From Betaproteobacteria bacterium (lineage in GTDB: Bacteria > Pseudomonadota > Gammaproteobacteria > Burkholderiales > Thiobacillaceae): DNA of 20,531 nucleotides. How positions within the stretch are numbered: position 1 is the stretch's first letter; each line of letters opens with the position of its first letter. Positions 15,196-20,531 of the stretch are shown piece by piece. The DNA is taken from contig JAIFLB010000094.1 of assembly GCA_020049245.1 (NCBI GenBank), positions 1-20,531 of the forward strand, in the 5' to 3' direction. Made by a program: the position numbers and the translations under genes. A model generated the notes under the pieces. That model saw only the letters and a program-made list of their open reading frames with translations. It was not told where the DNA came from and made no database searches.

Positions 15196-16347
15196 ATGAT
15201 GCGTCGCACCGGCACGTATGCCACTTCCACCACGCTGGGCGAAGCGGTCCAGGCCTTTGTCCCGCTGCCGTTGCCGCCAAGCGAACCTGTCTTGGCGCCG
15301 GCCTCCTTTGAGGCGGGCAATCGGGCGGCGGAGCTGGCTTTGGCGCGGTTGTCCGGGGTTGCGGGGTTGGTGCCCTCGGTGGACTGGCTGCTCTATAGCG
15401 CCGTCCGCAAGGAGGCCTTGCTGACTTCCCAGATCGAGGGCACGCAGGCGACGCTGGTGGACCTGTTCGACGACGAGGCTGGTCTTGCCATCGGCAATGC
15501 CGACGATGTCGAAGAGGTGACCAATTACCTGCGGGCATTCCGGCTGGTGCAGGGCCATCTGCGCGATCCGGCGGGGTTGCCGATCTGTGTGCGTCTGTTG
15601 TGCGATGCCCACCGTTTGCTGCTCGACGGCGTTCGTGGCAGCGGCAAGCAGCCCGGCGAGTTGCGTGCCTCGCAAAACTGGATCGGCGGCACGCGGCCCG
15701 GCAATGCTGCCTTTGTGCCGCCGCCGCCGGATCGGGTGGCGGGTTTGCTGGCCGAGGTGGAACGCTTCATCCACGCCGACGCGGCTCCGGCCTTGCCGCC
15801 GCTGGTGAAGATTGCCCTGGTACATGCCCAGTTCGAGACCATCCACCCGTTTCTCGACGGCAATGGCCGCATCGGGCGCCTGCTGATTGCGGCGCTGATG
15901 GAGCATTGGCGTCTGCTGCCCGAACCCCTGATGTATCTCAGCGGTTACCTGAAGCAACATCAGTCGGCGTATTACCAGCAGTTGTCGGCCATCCGCACAC
16001 AAGGCGACTGGGAAGGCTGGGTCGGTTTCTTCCTGGAGGGTGTCGCGGCGGCGGCCGGTGAGGCCGAGCGCGGCATCGTCGCGCTGGCCAGCCTGATCGC
16101 CGCCGACCGTCGCCGCTTGCTGGCTTCGCCCAAGTCCGGCCCGGCCAGTTACCGTCTGTTTGAAGCCTTGCCGATGATGCCGCGCTTCACCGTCGAACTG
16201 GCCCGGCAGGCGCTCAATACCAGCTTCCCCACGGCGAATGCGGCGGTGAAGCTGTTGCAGGATCTGGGCATCGTCAGCGAACTGACCGGCCAGAAGAAGA
16301 ACCGAAATTACAGTTATCAGGCGTACATCGATCTGATGACGCGCTGA
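15196..16347 (+). CDS. Fic-family AMP-transferase with N-terminal inhibitory motif
   Basis: A 383-residue stand-alone Fic protein. The catalytic motif HPFLDGNGRIGR (217-228) is complete, so AMP transfer from ATP to a hydroxyl side chain is expected. An N-terminal Fic_N region contains T77-S-Q-I-E81-G82, fitting the (S/T)xxxE(G/N) inhibitory helix. This makes it a class II enzyme that keeps itself off until released. The C-terminal 80 residues look like a winged helix (FTVELARQALNTSFPTANAAVKLLQDLGIV), a fold often seen in this architecture. The start is ATG 15196; a second ATG follows directly. No antitoxin gene is adjacent, consistent with built-in inhibition. The target protein is unknown. 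Non-coding DNA with hairpins lies on both sides, hinting at acquisition as a cassette. Confidence 0.9.
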   Translation: MMRRTGTYATSTTLGEAVQAFVPLPLPPSEPVLAPASFEAGNRAAELALARLSGVAGLVPSVDWLLYSAVRKEALLTSQIEGTQATLVDLFDDEAGLAIGNADDVEEVTNYLRAFRLVQGHLRDPAGLPICVRLLCDAHRLLLDGVRGSGKQPGELRASQNWIGGTRPGNAAFVPPPPDRVAGLLAEVERFIHADAAPALPPLVKIALVHAQFETIHPFLDGNGRIGRLLIAALMEHWRLLPEPLMYLSGYLKQHQSAYYQQLSAIRTQGDWEGWVGFFLEGVAAAAGEAERGIVALASLIAADRRRLLASPKSGPASYRLFEALPMMPRFTVELARQALNTSFPTANAAVKLLQDLGIVSELTGQKKNRNYSYQAYIDLMTR

Positions 16348-16457
16348 AATGGGGAACTGCATAACCGAAGTACCAACTCGAACAGCATAAGTTTGGTTGG
16401 CTAGCTGGCGGATGTCGGCTCCACTCAGCAAGCTGCCTGTCGACCTACTTCTGCTTC

Positions 16458-16524
16458 TCGGCCTTTTGTGGTGTTGCACAAAAGGCCGATGACCCGCCAT
16501 TCGAGGAAAGCATGCGAATGGCGG
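16458..16524. repeat. Pair of long perfect hairpins downstream of fic
   Basis: TCGGCCTTTTGTG (16458-16470) and CACAAAAGGCCGA (16477-16489) form a perfect 13-bp stem with a 6-base loop. Four bases on, CCGCCATTCG (16494-16503) and CGAATGGCGG (16515-16524) form a perfect 10-bp stem with an 11-base loop. No T-run follows on either strand. They could stop or stabilise the convergent fic and AF1514-type transcripts, or be a REP/MITE-like repeat. Confidence 0.75.
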
Positions 16525-16562
16525 AACTACCCCGGATAGCTACTTCATGGCAATTGCCGCTT

Positions 16563-16610
16563 AGTGGGCAATCAACTTAGTGGGCAATCAACTTCGTGGT
16601 CAATCAAATT
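16563..16610 (+). repeat. Three direct 16-bp repeats
   Basis: AGTGGGCAATCAACTT occurs twice exactly (16563-16578, 16579-16594), and a third, diverged unit follows with no gap (16595-16610, CGTGGTCAATCAAATT, three differences). The array ends six bases before the stop codon of the minus-strand gene at 16617. Confidence 0.9.
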
Positions 16611-16616
16611 ATCAAG

Positions 16617-16904
16617 CTAGAAATCGAGTGGCCGGTAACAGAAGACAAAGCGGCCTTGCTCGAAGTTGACGATCAATGCACCGCCGCGATTTTCGGCGTA
16701 GTCCTGCCAGCCGGGTATGGCGCAATTGACATGGCATTCCGATACGCCGTTCGGCGATTCCAGATCGCGGTCGCGATCGTAGAACGAGAGCAGCATGCTG
16801 CCGCCCTGTTTTTGCAGAACATGGTCCGCTGTTGCGTTGGCCAGTTTGAGCGATTGATCGAAGTTCAAGCCGAGCTGGTCGGCATTCATGTGCAGGGTTT
16901 TCAT
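16617..16904 (-). CDS. AF1514/DUF5619-family small protein
   Basis: A 95-residue soluble protein resembling the AF1514 (DUF5619) family known from archaea and sulfate reducers. The family-like order is MKTLHMNADQLGLNFDQSLK, a MLLSFYDRD segment, an ECHVNCAIPGWQDYAENRGG core and a closing ALIVNFEQGRFVFCYR. No enzymatic motif is recognised and its function is unknown. Its ATG overlaps the stop of the truncated HDOD frame (ATGA, 16901-16904), so it is probably translated by coupling from the glycosylase transcript. The repeat array lies just beyond its stop. Family assignment is from memory of the pattern and is moderately sure. Confidence 0.7.
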   Translation of the reverse strand: MKTLHMNADQLGLNFDQSLKLANATADHVLQKQGGSMLLSFYDRDRDLESPNGVSECHVNCAIPGWQDYAENRGGALIVNFEQGRFVFCYRPLDF

Positions 16905-17164
16905 GGGGGAAGTGTAGGTAGAAATAAGGCTGGCAGGGAATCAACCTTGGTCCGCAAACCGATAACCGGCGATCCGACAACGCGAAATACCGCGACGCTG
17001 AGCGCGCCATCGTCACGGATCAACGCCGCCAGGTCAGTCGGCCCGGCGTCGGCGTCGCGCAGTAGCGCGTTCAAGCGCAGCAGGGTTTCCGGCATCGGTG
17101 GAATCTTGATGCCACTCGCCAGAATGGCCTGAATGCGATGGTCGGTATCGTGTTCCTGGGTCAT
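16901..17164 (-). CDS. Truncated HDOD-domain protein
   Basis: An 87-residue frame that begins like an HDOD signalling protein: IKIPPMPETLLRLNALLRDADAGPTDLAALIRDDGALSVAVFRVVGSPVIGLRTKVDS matches the first quarter to third of the roughly 200-residue domain. It then changes abruptly into a short unrelated tail (PALFLPTLPP) and stops. No further HDOD sequence is visible in other frames downstream, so this is a deletion fragment rather than a simple frameshift. Both ends show ATGA overlaps, with the glycosylase stop at 17161-17164 and the AF1514-type start at 16901-16904, so the fragment is still embedded in a translated unit. It is probably non-functional as an HDOD protein; it might survive as a coupling segment. 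Confidence 0.65.
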   Translation of the reverse strand: MTQEHDTDHRIQAILASGIKIPPMPETLLRLNALLRDADAGPTDLAALIRDDGALSVAVFRVVGSPVIGLRTKVDSLPALFLPTLPP

Positions 17165-17751
17165 GTCAGTTTTGCGTTTGGGTCGTCAGTTTGCCCGAGA
17201 GTTTTTGCCATCGCGCGCCAGGCCGTCAGTTTTGCCGGGAAATCCAGCGCGGCATGCGCCGGGCTGGTTGAAGGCAGTCGCTGGAAAGAAAAAGAAGTTG
17301 TTTGGCGAAGAGAAAGTACGGGTTCAACGCGACGCCTGAAATGCTGTTCAGCCGCCGCGCCATTGAAATAGATCTGGCGGATTGACGGATGCTGCTGGAA
17401 GAAGGCGGCGAAATTGTTCACCACCACCGAATCCGGCGCGATGTCGGCATCCAGGCTGCCGGGGCGATGGCAGGATTGCAGCACATCCCACAGCGCAATG
17501 CCGGCGTCGAGCAGCGTCTGGCATCTTTGCGGATAAACCAGCGAGACCAGATCAATGCCCAGAATCGCCGCCATGATCGGCCAGAACTGGTTGCGCGGAT
17601 GCGCGTAATACTGGCCGGCGCGCAACGAGGCAATGCCCGGCATGCTGCCGAGGATGAGCACGCGCGCCTGGTCATTGGCGATCGGAGGAAAACCTTGCGC
17701 CGCATGGAAATCACCTGATTGCGCTGGGTGCGGGCTGGCAGCGATGGGCAT
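17161..17751 (-). CDS. DNA-deoxyinosine (hypoxanthine) glycosylase, UDG family 6
   Basis: A 196-residue cytoplasmic DNA-repair glycosylase that removes hypoxanthine (deaminated adenine) from DNA. The conserved blocks are visible in order: ARVLILGSMPGIASL, YYAHPRNQFWPIM (its Asn is the residue I take as catalytic), LWDVLQSCHRPGSLD, NNFAAFF, IYFNGAAAEQHFRRR and LPSTSPAHA. The order and spacing are those of the HDG family rather than Ung or MUG. The start is uncertain: ATG 17751 was chosen because conserved sequence begins shortly after. The frame is open to ATG 17832 and neither start has a ribosome-binding site. It is the first gene of a unit coupled by ATGA overlaps with the HDOD fragment and the AF1514-type gene. 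Confidence 0.88.
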   Translation of the reverse strand: MPIAASPHPAQSGDFHAAQGFPPIANDQARVLILGSMPGIASLRAGQYYAHPRNQFWPIMAAILGIDLVSLVYPQRCQTLLDAGIALWDVLQSCHRPGSLDADIAPDSVVVNNFAAFFQQHPSIRQIYFNGAAAEQHFRRRVEPVLSLRQTTSFSFQRLPSTSPAHAALDFPAKLTAWRAMAKTLGQTDDPNAKLT

Positions 17752-17910
17752 GGTTGGTCGGTGCGGCGGGGCGTGAATGCTGCATTCTAGTTTCGTGTTG
17801 CAGCATCGGACTGCGTCATTGGGTTGAGTCATTGAGTTGCGTCAAGACAGGCATGACGCGAGGATGCAGGCTGGAGTAAATTAGCAAAATCTAATGGAGT
17901 GATGCCGAAA

Positions 17911-18417
17911 ATGTCTGATGAAATGATTCAACCAATGCCCCCGAAAGACACCCAATCCCTGGCCCAGACGGCCTACGACAAGGCGTTGAAATACGAACTC
18001 GATTACGGCTGCTGCCCGCAATGCGTGCTGGCGGCGGTGCAGGAAACCGTCGGCGTCATCGATGACAGCGTGATCAAGGCCAGCCACGGTTTATCCGGTG
18101 GTGGCGGCTTGTCCGGCGTTGGCGCCTGCGGTGCGCTCACCGGTGGCCTGATTGCGCTTTCCGCCAAGCGCGGACGTGATCGCGACAAGTTGGACAAGGG
18201 CCGCTTCATCAACAACTTCAAGAAGGGGCAGGAGCTGGTCGATCGTTTCAAGGCCGAGTTTGGTGGCGTCACCTGCCAGGAACTGCAACACCAGTTCACC
18301 GGCAAGACCTATGACATGTGGAAGCCCGAGGAATACAAGGCTTTTGATACTGCGCGCGGCCAACAATGTGCGCGGGCGACGGCAACCGTGACCAAATGGG
18401 TCGTGGAGATGATGTAA
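17911..18417 (+). CDS. C_GCAxxG_C_C family redox-type protein
   Basis: A 168-residue soluble protein of the C_GCAxxG_C_C family (putative redox-active or metal-binding proteins of unknown reaction). The signature is present: cysteines in YGCCPQCVLAA, then GVGACGALTGGLIAL (the GCAxxG core), then single cysteines in GVTCQEL and QQCARA. A glycine-rich loop (GLSGGGGLSG) precedes the core. The start is ATG 17911 with GGAG at 17896-17899; ATG 17902 in the same frame is too close to that site. It is divergent from the glycosylase gene and stands alone before pfkA. Members often occur in anaerobes or sulfur-metabolising bacteria. The substrate is not known. Confidence 0.82.
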   Translation: MSDEMIQPMPPKDTQSLAQTAYDKALKYELDYGCCPQCVLAAVQETVGVIDDSVIKASHGLSGGGGLSGVGACGALTGGLIALSAKRGRDRDKLDKGRFINNFKKGQELVDRFKAEFGGVTCQELQHQFTGKTYDMWKPEEYKAFDTARGQQCARATATVTKWVVEMM

Positions 18418-18552
18418 CAGATGTGATGTAAAACGCGTGATGTACACGCAGGATTTAAATCACGCCCCGCGCTGGCCTCCGGGCGGTGCTCGCATGACAA
18501 TCCGTCGGCCCATTTCATTCATCAGCCAGTGACGTAACAAGCGACGTAAACC

Positions 18553-19647
18553 ATGACACAGAAAATCGGCATCCTCACCTCCGGCGGCGATACGCCGGGA
18601 CTCAATGCGGCAATTCGCGGCGTCGGCAAAGCCTGTATGTCCCGCTACGGCATGCAAATCATCGGTTTTCGCGACGGCTTTCGCGGCTTGATGGAAAACC
18701 GCACCATGGTGCTGGATAGCGACACGCTGGCCGGCATCCTCACGCTGGGCGGCACTATCCTGGGTACCAGCCGCGACAAGCCGCACAAGATGCCGATCAA
18801 CGGCAAAGTGGTCGACATGACCGAAACCATCGTCGCCAATTACCACGCCAACAAGCTCGATTGCCTGGTCTGCCTGGGCGGCGGCGGCACCATGAAGAAC
18901 GCGCTGCGCCTGAAACAGGCCGGCCTGAATATCGTGACGTTGCCGAAAACCATCGACAACGACGTCGCGCTGACCGAAACCACCTTCGGTTTCGATACCG
19001 CGCTCGGCATCGCCACCGATGCCATCGACCGCCTGCACAGCACGGCGCACAGCCATCACCGCATCATTGTGGTCGAGATCATGGGACATCGCGCCGGCTG
19101 GCTGGCGCTGGGCGCGGGTATCGCCGGCGGCGCCGACGTGATCCTGATTCCGGAAATTCCGTATGACGTGCATCTCGTCGCGGAAGCGATCAAGAGGCGG
19201 AAACAGACGGGCAAACCGTTCTCCATCGTCGCCGTCGCTGAAGGCGCGATCTCGCAGGAAGAGTTCGCTGCTCAGCAGGCTGCCGCTGCCCGGAAGAAGG
19301 AAAAGAAAGCGAAAGATCCGGAACCCGAACTGGTCTATGCAGAGCGCACGTTGAAACTGGCCCGCCAGCTTCAACTGCTCACCGGCCTGGAAGCCCGCCC
19401 GACCATTCTTGGCCACCTGCAACGCGGCGGCACGCCGTCCGCCGCCGACCGTCTGCTCGCCACTCGCCTGGGTACGGCGGCGGCTGACCTGATTGAAAGT
19501 AGAAACTACGGATTTATGATCGCCGCGCGTGGCGAAACCAGTTTGCCGGTACCGCTGGAAGAAGTGGCTGGTCAGGTCAAAACGGTGCCGCCGGACCATC
19601 CCTGGGTGGAAAGTGCGCGCAGCGTCAGAACCAATTTTGGTGATTGA
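18553..19647 (+). CDS. pfkA: 6-phosphofructokinase, mixed ATP/PPi type
   Basis: A 364-residue phosphofructokinase that phosphorylates fructose 6-phosphate to the 1,6-bisphosphate. Seen in order are ILTSGGDTPGLNAAIRG, GGTILGTSRDKP, the GGGGT loop (109-113), PKTIDND (131-137, with catalytic D135), MGHRAGWLA (177-185) and the late HLQRGGTPSAADR. E. coli PfkA has GGDGS and PGTIDND at the two phosphoryl-donor positions, and PPi enzymes usually have GGDDT and PKTIDND. Here the Mg-binding Asp of the first loop is Gly and the second site has the PPi-type Lys132, so the donor (ATP or PPi) cannot be fixed by eye. A charged lysine-rich insert (about 245-260) follows the sugar site. It stands alone; the next gene begins about 140 bases on. 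Confidence 0.92.
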   Translation: MTQKIGILTSGGDTPGLNAAIRGVGKACMSRYGMQIIGFRDGFRGLMENRTMVLDSDTLAGILTLGGTILGTSRDKPHKMPINGKVVDMTETIVANYHANKLDCLVCLGGGGTMKNALRLKQAGLNIVTLPKTIDNDVALTETTFGFDTALGIATDAIDRLHSTAHSHHRIIVVEIMGHRAGWLALGAGIAGGADVILIPEIPYDVHLVAEAIKRRKQTGKPFSIVAVAEGAISQEEFAAQQAAAARKKEKKAKDPEPELVYAERTLKLARQLQLLTGLEARPTILGHLQRGGTPSAADRLLATRLGTAAADLIESRNYGFMIAARGETSLPVPLEEVAGQVKTVPPDHPWVESARSVRTNFGD

Positions 19648-19678
19648 AGCCAAAACGGCGGCGGAACCGGAAGCATTT

Positions 19679-19715
19679 CAGGCTGCGACAAAATGCCGCA
19701 GCCTGGCGCGCCAGG
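19679..19715 (+). repeat. Hairpin and 14-bp palindrome after pfkA
   Basis: CAGGCTGCG (19679-19687) pairs perfectly with CGCAGCCTG (19697-19705) around a 9-base loop. CCTGGCGCGCCAGG (19702-19715) is a perfect 14-bp palindrome that competes for the same bases. There is no T-run, so it is at best a weak terminator 31 bases after the pfkA stop. Confidence 0.5.
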
Positions 19716-19784
19716 CAAGCATTAGCATCGACTGATGGATCGGTCACTCGACCCGCGTGCGCCCCACAAACTTCGAGACATTGG

Positions 19785-20078
19785 ATGACATCACAACGCA
19801 ATCGACGCGGTTCAACTCTGGCGATGTGGGTGTTGGGGTTGATCGCGTTGGCGCTGCTGCTGGTTTTACTCGATAGCGGCCGGCTGGCAGCCTCGCATGC
19901 CGAGGCATTGCGGCAAGGCCAGGCACGGGCGGCGGGCGATCAACTGACCGACCCGGCCATGTTTACCGAGGCGCGCTACGCTCGCCATGCCAGCCAGGCC
20001 GACCGGCATGCCGCGTTTCAGGATCATCCGATGGCGCTGGAACATTTCCCCGCCGGTTCGTTGATTCCACCTCCGTGA
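19785..20078 (+). CDS. Small one-TM protein, TadE/TadG-like N-terminus
   Basis: A 97-residue protein starting at ATG 19785. The beginning SQRNRRGSTLAMWVLGLIA, a single membrane segment (about 13-30) and then LLDSGRLAASHAEALRQGQ follow the pattern of the N-terminal segment of TadE/TadG-like proteins (RxxRG, hydrophobic run, DxGRL, helix). The remainder is short and ends in a proline-rich tail, so there is no TadG globular domain. The upstream frame is open to 19644 but looks non-coding. The gene lies 10 bases before the permease and probably shares its transcript. Family assignment is tentative, and it may simply be a small anchored accessory protein of the transporter. Confidence 0.6.
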   Translation: MTSQRNRRGSTLAMWVLGLIALALLLVLLDSGRLAASHAEALRQGQARAAGDQLTDPAMFTEARYARHASQADRHAAFQDHPMALEHFPAGSLIPPP

Positions 20079-20088
20079 TGCCTCCGCC

Positions 20089-20531
20089 ATGAGTTTTCCG
20101 CACAACGCCTGGATCGAACGCCAGCGTGGGCTGATCGATTTTTCAGTGGCCAATCTGGGGCGTCGACGCGGCCGCAATCTCGGCCTGTTTCTGGCCTACA
20201 CGTTGCTGGTGTTCCTGCTCGCTTCTGTTGTGCTGTACGGCGACGCGCTCCGCCGTGAGGCACGTCTGCTGCTGGCCGATGCGCCGGAACTGGTGGTGCA
20301 GCGGCTGACTGCCGGTCGTCACGATCTGATGCCGCAGGACTGGCTGGAAAAGGTGCAGGGTCTGCGCGGCGTGCGCAAGGCGGAAGGGCGCTTGTGGGGT
20401 TATCACTACGACCCTGCGGCGCAAGCCAATTACACCTTGCTGGCGCCGAATGACGCGCCACCGGCGGTGGGCCAGGTCGAGATCGGCGCTGCGCTGGCGC
20501 GGGCGAGCGGTCTGGCGGCGGGCGATGTGCT
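20089..20531 (+). CDS. FtsX/MacB-like ABC transporter permease (5' part)
   Basis: An open frame of 147 codons from ATG 20089 that runs off the window. After a basic stretch with ERQRGLIDFSVANLGRRRGRN comes a membrane helix (about 37-55, LGLFLAYTLLVFLLASVVLY). An extracytoplasmic region then begins (ALRREARLLLADAPELVVQRL) that continues with GVRKAEGRLWGYHYDP. The single first helix followed by a large periplasmic domain is the layout of FtsX/MacB/LolC-type permeases, which act with a separate ATPase. The ATPase and the rest of the protein would lie to the right of the window. No ribosome-binding site is evident. The substrate cannot be inferred. Confidence 0.75.
   Translation, partial: MSFPHNAWIERQRGLIDFSVANLGRRRGRNLGLFLAYTLLVFLLASVVLYGDALRREARLLLADAPELVVQRLTAGRHDLMPQDWLEKVQGLRGVRKAEGRLWGYHYDPAAQANYTLLAPNDAPPAVGQVEIGAALARASGLAAGDV

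Noticed and set aside
15160..16500. Minus-strand open frame covering fic
   Set aside because: Antisense to the complete Fic motif gene; His/Gln/Arg-rich with no domain.
16563..16610. CRISPR array
   Set aside because: The units are only 16 bp and directly adjacent, without spacers, and no cas gene is present.
17880..17895. ATTAG/CTAAT inverted repeat upstream of the C_GCAxxG_C_C gene
   Set aside because: Five-base arms in an AT-rich patch are expected by chance and no regulator is adjacent.
18460..19653. Minus-strand open frame covering pfkA
   Set aside because: Antisense to a clear phosphofructokinase; no motif of its own.

Overview
The window (about 20.5 kb, GC-rich, high coding density) looks like a chromosomal segment of a betaproteobacterium with sulfur-oxidiser traits, probably near Nitrosomonadales or Rhodocyclales. 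The placement is inference. It rests on the end of a qmo/aps-type sulfur-metabolism operon at the left edge, followed by a PP0621-family gene plus pilS-pilR, a CZB-type chemoreceptor, MOFRL glycerate kinase, a 6-phosphofructokinase of the mixed ATP/PPi type and a C_GCAxxG_C_C protein. No rRNA, tRNA, CRISPR array, complete insertion sequence or phage gene was found.

Layout. 1-1909: 3' end of qmoB, then hdrC-like and hdrB-like genes with soluble Hdr-type FeS/CCG motifs. Both hdr genes are broken as written: hdrC by one missing base near 893-900, hdrB by a roughly 44-47 base internal deletion with frameshift near 1226-1245. A clean rho-independent terminator (1935-1957) ends the operon. 1987-5473: a small unknown gene, a PP0621-family zinc-ribbon membrane protein and the type IV pilus two-component pair pilS-pilR. 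5493-7434 (minus): a PAS-only protein overlapping a two-TM methyl-accepting protein with a C-terminal CZB zinc domain, like an Aer receptor split over two genes, with a possible sigma-28 promoter upstream. 7689-8548: thioredoxin-like protein overlapping ampD. 8562-10341 (minus): panD and a glycerate 2-kinase. 10493-14734: a two-gene RND efflux system (lipoprotein adaptor plus HAE1-type pump) without an outer-membrane channel.

14735-16616 is the most accessory-looking part: a stand-alone Fic AMP-transferase gene flanked on both sides by non-coding DNA rich in hairpins, with three 16-bp direct repeats on the downstream side. 16617-17751 (minus) holds three genes joined by ATGA overlaps: a family 6 (hypoxanthine) DNA glycosylase, a truncated HDOD domain and an AF1514/DUF5619-type small protein. 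17911-19647 carries a C_GCAxxG_C_C family protein and the phosphofructokinase. The right edge has a small one-TM protein with a TadE/TadG-like N-terminus and the start of an FtsX/MacB-like ABC permease that runs off the window.

Functionally, QmoB-HdrCB would pass electrons between APS reductase and a further carrier, PilSR would control type IV pili, and the PAS/MCP pair would steer motility by redox state. AmpD recycles cell-wall muropeptides and PanD feeds coenzyme A synthesis. Glycerate kinase and phosphofructokinase serve central carbon flow. Nothing here is convincingly a wholly new system. The items most worth a second look are the double lesion in hdrCB, the split aerotaxis-type receptor, the phosphofructokinase with a changed nucleotide site, the glycosylase-HDOD fragment-AF1514 unit, and the hairpin/repeat DNA around fic.
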